NCBI RefSeq assembly: GCF_006346315.1
Contig: NZ_VDMR01000002.1
Location: 744,001-808,000 of the forward strand
Length of the DNA: 64,000 bases
Reading direction: 5' to 3'
Origin: Nocardioides litoris
Lineage (GTDB): Bacteria; Actinomycetota; Actinomycetes; Propionibacteriales; Nocardioidaceae
The position numbers were made by a program, and so were the translations under genes. The notes beneath the pieces are model-generated. The model searched no databases and was not told the DNA's origin. It was given only the letters and a program-made list of their open reading frames with translations. Shown one piece after another: positions 17,170 to 25,657 of the stretch; the stretch's first letter is position 1; every line of letters starts with the position of its first letter.

Positions 17170-20100
17170 ATGCCGCAGTGCGCGGGATGCAGCCACGTGA
17201 GCCCGCCCGGGGCGAAGTTCTGCGTCGAGTGCGGTGCCCCGTTCTCCCGTCGGTGCGCGTCGTGCGGCCATCTGGTCCCGCACGGCGCCAAGTTCTGTGC
17301 CGAGTGCGGTGAGGCACTCGCCGGCGGCGTCCCGGCCTCGCCGATGCCCCCGGTCGGCGGACCACCGGTCTCCGAACGGCGTACGACGACCCTGCTGTTC
17401 GGCGACCTGGTCTCGTTCACGTCGCTGTCGGAGTCGCGCGACCCGGAGGACGTCCGCGAGCTGCTGAGCGAGTACTTCGGGGTCGCCCGCACCGTCGTGC
17501 ACCGCTACGGCGGCACCGTGGAGAAGTTCATCGGCGACGCGGTCATGGCGGTGTGGGGCGTCCCGGTCTCGCACGAGGACGACGCCGAGCGTGCCGTACG
17601 GGCGGGGCTCGACCTGGTCACCGAGGTCACCGCCCTCGGCCGGCGGATCGGTGCCGCCGACCTGGCGATGCGGGTCGGTGTGACGACCGGCTCGGTGGCC
17701 GTGACCCTCGGTGCGGTGCACCAGGGCATGGTCGCGGGCGACGCCGTCAACACCGCCGCGCGCGTCCAGGCCGCGGCAGCCCCCGGCACCGTGTGGGTCG
17801 ACCAGGAGACCCGCGGCCTGACCGCTGCGGCGGTCTCCTACGCCGACGTCGGCCAGCACGTGATGAAGGGCAAGGCCGAGCCCGCCCGGCTCTTCCGGGC
17901 CGAGGCCGTCATCGCCGCAGTCGGCGGTGCCCAGCGGGTGGACGGCCTCGAGGCGCCCATGGCGGGGCGTGACGAGGAGCTGCGCCAGGTCAAGGAGCTC
18001 TTCCACGCCACCCAGGCCGATCGGCGCAGCCGTGTCGTCCTGGTGACCGGGGTCGCGGGCATCGGCAAGAGCCGCCTCGGCTGGGAGTGGGAGAAGTACG
18101 CAGACGGGCTCAGCGACGGCGTGTGGTGGCACCGGGGCCGTTGCCTCTCCTACGGCGACGGCGTCGCCTTCTGGGCCTTCGCCGAGATGGTGCGTGCGCG
18201 TCTGGGCATCCTCGGCAGCGACGACCAGGGCTCCAGCAGCCAGAAGGTCGTCGACGGACTGGACCGCTGGGCCTCGACCCCGGCCGAGGCGGACTGGCTC
18301 CGGCCGCGGCTCGAGGCGCTGCTCGGCACCGGGGACGGCACCGGGTTCGAGCGCCCGGACCTCTTCGCCGCATGGACGACCTTCCTCGACCGGATCGGTG
18401 CCGACGGATCCCCGGTCACGCTCCTCGTCGAGGACCTCCAGCACGCCGACGCCGCTCTTCTCGACCTCCTCGAGCACCTGCTCGAGACCTGCAGCGCTGC
18501 GCTCTTCGTCGTCGCGCTCACCCGTCCCGAGCTGCTCGAGCACCGACCGTCCCTCGCCTCCGGGCGGCGGGCGAGCGTCGTCGTCCTCGACCCGATCGAG
18601 GACGACACGATGGGGACCCTGGTCGACGCGCTGGTGCGCGACCTGCCGCCCCGGGCCCGATCGGCGATCGTGGCCCGCGCCGAGGGCATCCCCCTGTACG
18701 CCGTCGAGACGGTGCGGGCCCTGGTGGACCACGGGGCGGTCGAGGTGCACGGGGCGCGCCATGTCTTCGTGGACCACGACCATGCTCGGGTCGATCTCGA
18801 CCGACTGACCGCCCCGACCAGCTTGCAGACGCTCATCGCGGCTCGTCTCGACGCGCTGACGCCGGTGGAGCGGCGGACGGCCCAGGACGCCAGTCTCCTG
18901 GGCCTGTCCTTCACCCACGAGGGGCTGATGGCCCTCGCCGACGTCAGCGGCTACGAGCTCGACCGCGCCCTGAGCGGGCTCGTGCGCAAGGGCGTGGTGG
19001 AGCTCCAGAGCGACCGGCAGTCGTCCGAGCGGGGTCAGTACCGGTTCCTGCAGTCCCTGGTGCGCGAGGTCGCCTACGGCACCCTGGCCCGTCGCGACCG
19101 CAAGGCACGGCACCTCGCGGCAGCAGCACACCTGGAGGACGTGGGAGCGGAGGTGTCCGGCTCCTTCGACGGCGTCATCGCCCAGCACCTGCTCGACGCC
19201 CTCGCGGCCAGCGCGGTCGGTGACACCGACCGCCAGGCCGTGGCCGTCCGCGCCCGTGGTCGGCTCGTCTCCTCAGCCGAACGCGCCGAGGCTCTCGGGT
19301 CCCCCCGGGAGGCCTTGCGGTCCACCCAGGCCGCGCTCGACCTGGGTGGTGGTCCCGCGGAGGTCGCCGCTCTCCAGGAGCGAGCCGCGCGTGTGGCCCT
19401 GCGTGCCGGCGAGACCTCCCAGGCCGAGGTCCTGGCGGCGGCGGCGAGGGCCGGCCACGAGGGCGCGGGGGACCGGGTCGGTGTGGCCCGGGTCATGGCG
19501 GTCCAGGCCTGGATCGCGGTCGTCCTCGGGCGACCAGAGGAGTCGGTGGCCCTGGGGCGGGCTGGGCTCGAGCTCCTGGCACCCGAGGACGACGTGGCGG
19601 TCCGGATCGACCTGATGGCGGCCCAGCTGAACACCCGCTCCACCGAGGAGCTGCCCGACAAGCTGGCGCTCGCCGTGGAGGTGCTGCGGCTCTCCGAGCT
19701 GAGGGGTGAGCCCGGCGGCCTGATCCGTGCCATCAACCGCCTGGCGGTCCTCCTCGCGGACGCCGGGTCGTCGGCGGCGTACACCGCGTTGCTCGAGTCC
19801 TGCGTGACCATGGCCCGCGAGCACCACCAGCTGCCCCAGCTCGGTCGCTCCCTGTCGAACCTCGCCTCGGGCACCTACGCCGTCGACCTCGACCGCGCCC
19901 GCGAGCAAGCGAGCGAGGCGGTCGAGGTGTGTCGTCGCGCCGGGGACAGCTACCTGACCGAGGTGGCCCTCACCAACGCCACCTTCGCCTGGTGGCTCGC
20001 GGGGGACTGGGACCGACTGCTCCTCGAGCTCGGTGAGTGGTTCGAGGGCCGCGAGGCCACGGGCGGGGAGGGCCCGCTGCGGCTCAAGCAGATCGAGGTG

Positions 20101-20715
20101 CAGCTGGCCCGTGGATCCGAGCTGCCCGAGCTCGTGCTGCTCGACAGCGGAGACCCCTGGGAGCAGGCGGGCAACGAGATCACCCGGGCCCTCGTCGAGG
20201 CATCCGCCGGCCAGGTCCGGACGGCTGCCGAGCGCGCGCGCCGTGCGGCGCTGGAGGTGTTCGGCACCGGCTTCACCGACGAGGACCTCGAGGTCCTGCT
20301 GACGCCCGCGGTCGAGCTCCAGCTGCGTGCCGGCGACATCGATGGGGCCGAACGCCTCCTCGACGTCGCCGACGGGGTGCCGAGCGCACGGTGGAAGCCG
20401 TTGACCCACGCGGAGGTCGCCCGGCTGCGAGGGATGATCGCCGCGGCGCGGGGTCAAGACCCGGAGGCCGTGCTGCGCGACGCCGTGCGGCGGCACGAGT
20501 CCTACGGCGCGCCGTACCTGCTCGCGAGGGCGAAGGACGAGCTCGGTCGATGGCTGCACCGCCAGGGCCGGACGGCAGACTCCCACCTGCTCAGCCAGGG
20601 GGCCCGTGAGACCTACCGGCAGCTGGGCGCCGCAGCCGCGCTCGGCGACCTCGACGCGGCGCTGGGCTCGCCCGGGGAGACCGGCGCGGTCGGGTCGGAC
20701 AGCGCTCCCGGCTGA
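17170..20715 (+). CDS. Class III adenylate cyclase fused to AAA ATPase and TPR-like region
   Basis: This 1181-residue protein starts with two CxxC-type zinc ribbons (Cys4/7, 18/21, 29/32, 43/46). A class III cyclase domain follows at about 70-245: metal-binding Asp79 (LLFGDLVSFTS) and Asp123 (KFIGDAVMAVWG), Lys119 for adenine, and transition-state Asn194/Arg198 (GDAVNTAARV). All key residues are present, so it should be catalytic. Next is an ATPase with Walker A TGVAGIGKSR (Lys300), then a long alpha-helical, TPR-like C-terminal half. This architecture is common in actinobacteria as a large signalling protein. It faces a cyclic-nucleotide-binding gene 10 nt beyond its stop. Confidence 0.93.
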   Translation: MPQCAGCSHVSPPGAKFCVECGAPFSRRCASCGHLVPHGAKFCAECGEALAGGVPASPMPPVGGPPVSERRTTTLLFGDLVSFTSLSESRDPEDVRELLSEYFGVARTVVHRYGGTVEKFIGDAVMAVWGVPVSHEDDAERAVRAGLDLVTEVTALGRRIGAADLAMRVGVTTGSVAVTLGAVHQGMVAGDAVNTAARVQAAAAPGTVWVDQETRGLTAAAVSYADVGQHVMKGKAEPARLFRAEAVIAAVGGAQRVDGLEAPMAGRDEELRQVKELFHATQADRRSRVVLVTGVAGIGKSRLGWEWEKYADGLSDGVWWHRGRCLSYGDGVAFWAFAEMVRARLGILGSDDQGSSSQKVVDGLDRWASTPAEADWLRPRLEALLGTGDGTGFERPDLFAAWTTFLDRIGADGSPVTLLVEDLQHADAALLDLLEHLLETCSAALFVVALTRPELLEHRPSLASGRRASVVVLDPIEDDTMGTLVDALVRDLPPRARSAIVARAEGIPLYAVETVRALVDHGAVEVHGARHVFVDHDHARVDLDRLTAPTSLQTLIAARLDALTPVERRTAQDASLLGLSFTHEGLMALADVSGYELDRALSGLVRKGVVELQSDRQSSERGQYRFLQSLVREVAYGTLARRDRKARHLAAAAHLEDVGAEVSGSFDGVIAQHLLDALAASAVGDTDRQAVAVRARGRLVSSAERAEALGSPREALRSTQAALDLGGGPAEVAALQERAARVALRAGETSQAEVLAAAARAGHEGAGDRVGVARVMAVQAWIAVVLGRPEESVALGRAGLELLAPEDDVAVRIDLMAAQLNTRSTEELPDKLALAVEVLRLSELRGEPGGLIRAINRLAVLLADAGSSAAYTALLESCVTMAREHHQLPQLGRSLSNLASGTYAVDLDRAREQASEAVEVCRRAGDSYLTEVALTNATFAWWLAGDWDRLLLELGEWFEGREATGGEGPLRLKQIEVQLARGSELPELVLLDSGDPWEQAGNEITRALVEASAGQVRTAAERARRAALEVFGTGFTDEDLEVLLTPAVELQLRAGDIDGAERLLDVADGVPSARWKPLTHAEVARLRGMIAAARGQDPEAVLRDAVRRHESYGAPYLLARAKDELGRWLHRQGRTADSHLLSQGARETYRQLGAAAALGDLDAALGSPGETGAVGSDSAPG

Positions 20716-20725
20716 CTTGGACCGG

Positions 20726-21148
20726 TCAGGCTCGCGCCTCGGCCTCGCGCAACCGCTCGCACAGGAGCACCAGCAGCGCCCGGGCCACGCCTGGGTCCGC
20801 ATCCAGCAGCGACTGGAAGGCCACGTACGGCACGGCGAGGGTCTGCAGCTGCCCGTCGGCGACGACGCTCGCCGATCGAGGCCGCCCGTCGATCAGGCTG
20901 ATCTCACCGAAGTAGTCACCAGGGCCCAAGGCACGGCGGACCTCACCGCCGACGGAGACGACCGCTTTGCCGTCGAGCACCACGTGCAGGGCGAGCGCTC
21001 CCTCCCCCTCGCGGGAGATCTCGTGACCGTCGTGGTGGACGACGGTGCGACCTGCGTCGAGCAGTCGGCCGCGCTGCTTCTTGCTGAGACCGGCGAAGAG
21101 CGGGATGGCGGCAAGGCGGTCGTGCAGGTCCTGGTCAGACGTGGCCAT
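20726..21148 (-). CDS. Cyclic nucleotide-binding domain protein
   Basis: This 140-residue protein is essentially one cNMP-binding domain: IPLFAGLSKKQRGRLL, then the jelly roll, and the phosphate-binding cassette PGDYFGEISLIDGRPRSASV. The conserved Gly-Glu and Arg for phosphate and ribose contact are present. No DNA-binding or kinase domain is attached, so it probably binds cAMP and acts on a partner. ATG 21148 (MATSDQDL) is chosen over an upstream in-frame start at 21214. It converges on the adenylate cyclase gene, which suggests a local signal-and-receiver pair. Confidence 0.9.
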   Translation of the reverse strand: MATSDQDLHDRLAAIPLFAGLSKKQRGRLLDAGRTVVHHDGHEISREGEGALALHVVLDGKAVVSVGGEVRRALGPGDYFGEISLIDGRPRSASVVADGQLQTLAVPYVAFQSLLDADPGVARALLVLLCERLREAEARA

Positions 21149-21546
21149 GGGGGCTCCGAAGGGTCGAGGTGCGGACCGGTCAGTGCGCAAGCGCACCTCG
21201 CGACGAACCGACACAAACTAGCGCGCGGTCCGACCGGTGGTGCTCGTTTGCGGCAGATGGCGACCGAGAAGGGGTCGGTGCTGTCGACTGGTGGAGCCGG
21301 CGCCACGTCGAGCGCGGTGTGGGCGTCGTCTCCCTCGCGGCCGTCGACACTCCGGCACCGCTGGCGGTCGTCCAACCCGACCGGCGGCCCCGGCACGCGC
21401 CGTGCGCGGTGCTCTCGTCGGTCAGGTCAGTGGTGGTGGAGCCGTCACGGCCTTGAGGTGGCGGGCGGCTCCGCGTCGGGCCCGAGTGCGCTGGCGGTCA
21501 CCTGCATCGCGGCCGCGGCTGGGGTCGCGATGGCCCGCCGGCGGGC
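21149..21546. other. Intergenic region without a recognised gene
   Basis: This contains the promoter side of the cNMP-binding gene. No frame shows a conserved domain. Base composition is as G+C rich as the genes around it, consistent with decayed coding DNA leading into the LuxR relic downstream. Confidence 0.5.
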
Positions 21547-21723
21547 CTGACACCCACCCTGCTCGCGAACGGATGCAGCAACGCCGTGCTCGTCGAACAC
21601 ATGGACCCTGAGATCGTCGCGGTCAAGGCCATCCTCCGCTCCGCCTACACCAGGGTCGGCGTCCAGCGACGCTCGGAAGCCATTGCCTGGGCGGTCGCGT
21701 ACGGCCTTCCCGACCAGCTGTAG
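21547..21723 (+). pseudogene. LuxR-type helix-turn-helix relic
   Basis: The plus-strand frame reads LLANGCSNAVLVEH, then VKAILRSAYTRVGVQRRSEA and IAWAVAYGL before a TAG at 21721. This is the C-terminal recognition region of a LuxR/NarL-type HTH (compare the family pattern LANGxSNxEIAxxL...VKxxxRSAYRKxGVxxRSQAV). The first helix of the HTH is corrupted and no receiver or sensor domain lies upstream, so it is a remnant. Confidence 0.65.
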
Positions 21724-21932
21724 GCAGGGTGCCGCAGCGAGACGGCCCGCCGGCTGGAGCGGTGCCGCCTCCTGGGTCACACCGCGAGTGACACTTCACC
21801 CGGGCCAAGTGGCCCAAGATGCCGGTAGCCACCTGTCGTGAGGCCGATGCCCGATGGGCGCGCAGGTGGCTGAGATGTCGTCGGCTCCGCCGAACCGCAG
21901 CGACGTGTCGGGCCCCGCCTAGCGTCCCCGCC

Positions 21933-22110
21933 GTGAACCGCACCCCCACCTTCCTCATCACCCTGCTCGCCCTCGCTCTGCGCGCTCATCTCGCGACGGC
22001 TGCCCCGCCGGTGCCGCCCCCATCACTCGCGCCGACAAGGACTGCTCGGACTTCCACACCCAGGCCGCAGCTCGGGCCTTCTTCATCGTCTGGTCGGCGC
22101 GCTCGCCGCA
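21933..22110 (+). pseudogene. Secreted Excalibur-domain protein, frameshifted relic
   Basis: GTG 21933 opens a typical signal peptide (VNRTPTFLITLLALAL). Near 22005 the frame shifts, and the following sequence is then AGAAPITRADKDCSDF, HTQAAARAFF in another frame, the start of an Excalibur calcium-binding domain. The expected LDxDGDGxACE ending is absent. One gene has therefore been broken by a one-base change and truncated. Confidence 0.6.
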
Positions 22111-22599
22111 CTCCTCGCCCCGCCCGCCGACCGCTATGACCCACGACGGACCCGGCCGTGCTTGGCGACGGCGGCGAGCCCGGGTCGGCTCCGGCGCCAT
22201 TCGGCCCGTCGCGCGGTGCAGCCCAGCTGCATGCCCTCGATGAACAAGGCGTCGACGAGCGGGGTCAGCCCGGGGACCTGCCGGCCGAGCACGTCCGTGC
22301 CTGGCACTGACCGATCGTGGCCAGTCAGGGCCGGCCGTGTCCGAACCCCCGGCGAGCCACCGGACTACGGCTGGAGTGGTGCTTGTCGAGGTGAACCCGC
22401 CGGCGCTCCGCTGACCTGGGCGCTCCGTCCCGGTAGGCCACGCGGACGTGGAGACGAAGCTGGTGCGGGTGCCGAGCAGCAGCAGGCCGGGCGCGACGAC
22501 GTACCGGCGCGGTTGTTGACCGGCCCCCGTTCACCTGCGACGCTCCACCCCACCTGCGGGCACGCTCGGGTGCCCGTCAACCCTCAGAGAGCGACCTCC
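22111..22599. other. Degenerate intergenic region with dispersed repeat
   Basis: No gene is recognised. Bases about 22304-22358 (GCACTGACCGATCGTGGCC...) resemble 16754-16800 (GCACTGACCAGTCGTGGCC...), including a shared CCCGGCGAGC end. A minus-strand frame near 22223-22300 reads LVDALFIEGMQLG, possibly a gene remnant of unknown type. Confidence 0.4.
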
Positions 22600-22995
22600 A
22601 TGTCCCACACGGTCCGCCCACACACCGCCATCGGCCGCCGCGCCGCACGATCGGCAGCCGTCCTGTCCGCAACGATCGTTGCGCTCGGGCTGGGCACGGC
22701 GCCTGCGTTCGCCGCCAACATCACGGTCAACAACGGCAACGGCACCATGACCCACATCGACGACGGCGACAGGTTCAGGGTCTGCGACACGCGGGTCAAC
22801 GGCGTGGGGGTCACTGGCACCCTCGGCTGGACCGTCCCCGGTGTCCAGACCCGGATCGTGAAGACGATCCAGGACGGCGGTGACAAGGGCTGTGACTACT
22901 TCACCTACGACGTCAACGACGACTTGTTGTGGTTCATCTCGATCTGCGACACCGGCGCCAGCAGCGGTTGCGACAACAAGTTCTTCCGGGAGTAG
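22600..22995 (+). CDS. Small secreted protein with cysteine pairs
   Basis: This 131-residue protein begins with a Tat/Sec-like signal region: basic RRAARSA, a hydrophobic stretch VLSATIVALGLG and cleavage near AFA-AN. The mature part is small and polar with four to five cysteines (FRVCDTR, DKGCDYF, ISICDTG, SGCDNKFF), which could form two disulphides. Repeated short beta-like stretches suggest a beta-sandwich. No family is recognised. ATG 22600 follows a GAGAGCGA stretch. It is flanked by decayed DNA but is itself intact. Confidence 0.75.
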   Translation: MSHTVRPHTAIGRRAARSAAVLSATIVALGLGTAPAFAANITVNNGNGTMTHIDDGDRFRVCDTRVNGVGVTGTLGWTVPGVQTRIVKTIQDGGDKGCDYFTYDVNDDLLWFISICDTGASSGCDNKFFRE

Positions 22996-23097
22996 CCAGA
23001 GGAGCCTTCTCTCCTGGGTCGTGCCCCGAGGTCAGCCTCACCGCCACGACGCGGAGGGCGGTGCCAGGGCGGGCCGGTCCATGACATCCGGTGGAGA

Positions 23098-23823
23098 TCA
23101 GTGCAGACGGGCCAGCAGCCTGGCGAGGGGTCCGCGACGGTCCTCGTCGGGGTGCCCGGGGAAGCGTTGGGCGGCGGGGACGTCTGCGAGGACCCGGTCG
23201 ACGTGCTGGCCGCAGCCGAGCCAGGTGGTCTTGTGGCAGGTCTTGCAGGTGAGGACGACGGCGATGACCAGGGGCGTGGACCCGTCGAGCTGGGTCTTGA
23301 GGTCGAGGTTCTCCACCGCGGCGCTCCCGACGAGCGCGCTGTCGGGCAGGTCGGCGCGGAGCCGGTCCACGGTCTCGGCCAGGGCCGGGTCGGAGGGGTC
23401 GACGGTCGGGACCGCAGAGACGAGCTCGAGGCCGGAGCCGTCGGTGGCGGGCTGCGGCGGCAGCGCGCCGGCGATGCCGGGGTCCTCGGCGAGGACCGCG
23501 GAGGTGGCCTCGGCGTCGGTGGCGTCGGCGACGACCTGGAGGGTGCCGGGGGCCCCGGGGCCGAAGGCGTCCTGGACGACGTCGTACCCGACGCGGGCGC
23601 TGGCGTCCTCGGGGAGCATCGTGATCGGCGGCATGGCGGTGGTCAGCCCGAGGACGGGGGCGGCGAGGACGAAGACGACCGAGAGCATGATGCCGCCGGC
23701 CATCGAGCGGAACGACGGCGACGGCACGAGCATCACCGCGGACAGCGAGACGAGCACGGTGGCCGCGGAGAGCAGGACGGCCTTGCCGGCGGTGTCCACC
23801 AGGACACCGACGGAGAGGCAGGA
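23098..23823 (-). pseudogene. MMPL/RND transporter fragment joined to a CxxC small-protein tail
   Basis: Read on the minus strand, the first part (DTAGKAVLLSAATVLVSLSA, SFRSMAGGIMLSVVFVLAA) is the end of the first membrane half of an MMPL transporter. It jumps straight to PVLGLTTAMPPI and YDVVQDAFGPGAPGTLQVV, the start of the second half, so roughly 50-100 residues are deleted. It breaks off at DGSTPLVIAVVL, and from about 23250 continues as CKTCHKTTWLGCGQHVDRVL, a conserved small cysteine protein. Both transporter ends are missing. It cannot be a working pump. Confidence 0.75.
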
Positions 23824-23827
23824 CCCG

Positions 23828-24268
23828 ATGGCGGACTACACGCTCTCGATCAGCACGACGACGCCGTACGACGAGACGGTGGCCGCGGTCCGCCACCAGC
23901 TCGCGGAGGCCGGGTTCGGGGTGCTGACCGAGATCGACCTCCGGGCCACGCTCAAGGCCAAGCTCGACGTCGACGTGGTGCCGCAGGTCATCCTCGGCGC
24001 GTGCCGACCCCAGCTGGCCCACCAGGCGCTCGAGACGGAGCCGTCCATCGCCGCGCTGCTGCCGTGCAACGTCGTGGTCCGCGCCGTCGACGAGCACACC
24101 ACCGTGGTCGAGGCCTTCGACCCGGCGATGATGACCTCGTTCGTCGCCGAGCCCAGCGACACCCTGCGCACGGTGTCCGAGGACGCACGCGCCCGGCTCG
24201 GATCCGCCCTCGCGGCCCTCGCCGACACCCACGACGACACCCGGACCGACGCAGGAGGACAGCACTGA
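23828..24268 (+). CDS. DUF302 domain protein
   Basis: This 146-residue protein is a single DUF302 domain: YDETVAAVRHQLAEAGFGVLTEIDL, KAKLDVDVVPQVILGACRP (the conserved cysteine and PxxxLGxCxP pattern), and LLPCNVVVR with a second cysteine. DUF302 proteins are soluble, of unclear role, and often found beside sulfur or metal stress genes. Its stop overlaps the start of a CsoR-family repressor (TGATG), so the two are co-expressed. The start lies 5 nt from the MMPL relic on the other strand. Confidence 0.9.
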   Translation: MADYTLSISTTTPYDETVAAVRHQLAEAGFGVLTEIDLRATLKAKLDVDVVPQVILGACRPQLAHQALETEPSIAALLPCNVVVRAVDEHTTVVEAFDPAMMTSFVAEPSDTLRTVSEDARARLGSALAALADTHDDTRTDAGGQH

Positions 24269-24537
24269 TGGAGCTCGAACCCACCGAGATCAAGGCGATC
24301 ATCACCCGGATGAAGCGGGCCAACGGCCACCTCGCCTCGGTCATCCGCATCTTGGAGGAGGGCTCGGACTGCGAGTCCGTGCTCACCCCGCTCGCCGCGG
24401 TCAACAAGGCCCTGTCCCGCGCCGGCTACGCCATCGTCGCCACCGGCCTCCAGCACTGCCTCGAGGACGCCGGCGACGAGGGCCTCGACAACGTCGACGT
24501 CAAGAAGATGGAGAAGCTCTTCCTCGCCCTGGCCTGA
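24268..24537 (+). CDS. CsoR/CstR-family repressor (DUF156)
   Basis: This 89-residue all-helical protein has the family pattern RMKRANGHLASVIRILEEGSDC. The sensing positions are Cys35 and Cys64, 29 residues apart as in CsoR and CstR. The copper-ligand histidine of CsoR (25 residues after the first Cys) is Gly60 here, although His63 is near. Two cysteines without that His is the CstR pattern, a persulfide sensor, so sulfur stress is at least as likely a signal as copper. It is translationally coupled to DUF302, its probable target or partner. Confidence 0.88.
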   Translation: MELEPTEIKAIITRMKRANGHLASVIRILEEGSDCESVLTPLAAVNKALSRAGYAIVATGLQHCLEDAGDEGLDNVDVKKMEKLFLALA

Positions 24538-24592
24538 ACGCCCCCGCCCGACCGTGCGGGAGGATGACGACCCGACCACCAGGAGGACGCGC

Positions 24593-25615
24593 GTGCGTGC
24601 CGTCGTGCTGACCCGCTTCGGCGGACCCGAGGTGCTGGAGGAGCGGGAGCTCCCCGACCCCCACCCAGGACCTGGTGAGGTCGTGGTCCGGGTGGGCGCG
24701 GTCTCGATCAACAACACCGACGTGTGGACCCGGGCCGGTGCCTACGGGACAGACGAGCCGGCCGGCTGGCTCGGTCCGATCGACTTCCCCCGGGTCCAGG
24801 GCGCCGACGTCTGTGGCGAGGTCGTCGAGGTCGGCGCCGGAGTCGACGAGGGGCTGCTGGGGCGCCGGGTGCTGGTCGACCCGGTGCTGCGCTACGCCGA
24901 CGGGCCCGAGCCGCTGGTCGAGGCCGTGCTCGGCAGCGAAGCCGACGGCGGGTACGCCGAGCGGGTGCTGGTCCGGGCCGACCGGGTCCACGACGTCACC
25001 GACTCGCCCCTGACCACCGCGCAGCTGGCCTGCTTGCCCATCTCCTACGGCACCGCCACCGGGATGCTCGAGCGCGCCCGCGTACGACGGGGAGAGACCG
25101 TGCTGGTAAGCGGGGCCTCCGGCGGTGTCGGTCTCGCCCTTGTCGCCCTGTCCGCCGCCCGCGGCGCCCACGTGGTCGCGCTCAGCTCCGCAGACAAGGC
25201 CGACGCCGTACGGCAGGCAGGGGCGCAGGTCGTGGTCGACCGACGCCAAGGCGACATCGCCGAGCAGCTCGCGGACCTGGTGCCCGCCGGGCTCGACGCT
25301 GTGGCCGATGTGGTCGGAGGCGACCTCCTCGCCACAGCGATGCCCCGCCTGCGGCCGGGCGGACGCTGGGTGGTCGCCGGCGCGGTCGCCGGGCCGATCG
25401 TGCAGCTCGACCTGCGTTCGCTCTACCTGCGCAGCATCGCCCTGCTGGGCTCGACGATGCACACCCCGGAGCAGTTCGGGGTCCTGGTCGCCGCGGCCAA
25501 TGAGGGGGCCATCGCCCCGGTCGTCGCGCAGACCCACCCCCTGCGCGCCGCTGGCTCGGGGCACGAGCAGTTCGAGCGCCGAGCCCATGTCGGCAAGATC
25601 GTGCTGGAGCCTTGA
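24593..25615 (+). CDS. Quinone oxidoreductase-like MDR family protein
   Basis: This 340-residue medium-chain dehydrogenase/reductase has the N-terminal pattern LTRFGGPEVLEERELP, the substrate-domain HGADV-type motif here as VQGADVCGEVVEVG, and the NADPH-binding SGASGGVGLALV near residue 175. Structural zinc cysteines are absent, so it is of the zinc-free quinone oxidoreductase type. It probably reduces quinones or enones with NADPH. GTG 24593 is chosen because AGGAGG lies 7-12 nt upstream. Confidence 0.9.
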   Translation: MRAVVLTRFGGPEVLEERELPDPHPGPGEVVVRVGAVSINNTDVWTRAGAYGTDEPAGWLGPIDFPRVQGADVCGEVVEVGAGVDEGLLGRRVLVDPVLRYADGPEPLVEAVLGSEADGGYAERVLVRADRVHDVTDSPLTTAQLACLPISYGTATGMLERARVRRGETVLVSGASGGVGLALVALSAARGAHVVALSSADKADAVRQAGAQVVVDRRQGDIAEQLADLVPAGLDAVADVVGGDLLATAMPRLRPGGRWVVAGAVAGPIVQLDLRSLYLRSIALLGSTMHTPEQFGVLVAAANEGAIAPVVAQTHPLRAAGSGHEQFERRAHVGKIVLEP

Positions 25616-25657
25616 CTGGACCTCGACGGACGCACCGGCGCATGGCAGGGTGCGGCC

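Noticed and set aside
16515..17492. Minus-strand frame containing RLSESNRRP
   Set aside because: This short string is the reverse translation of a tRNA 3' end and is a known false protein pattern. It led me to the tRNA fragment instead.
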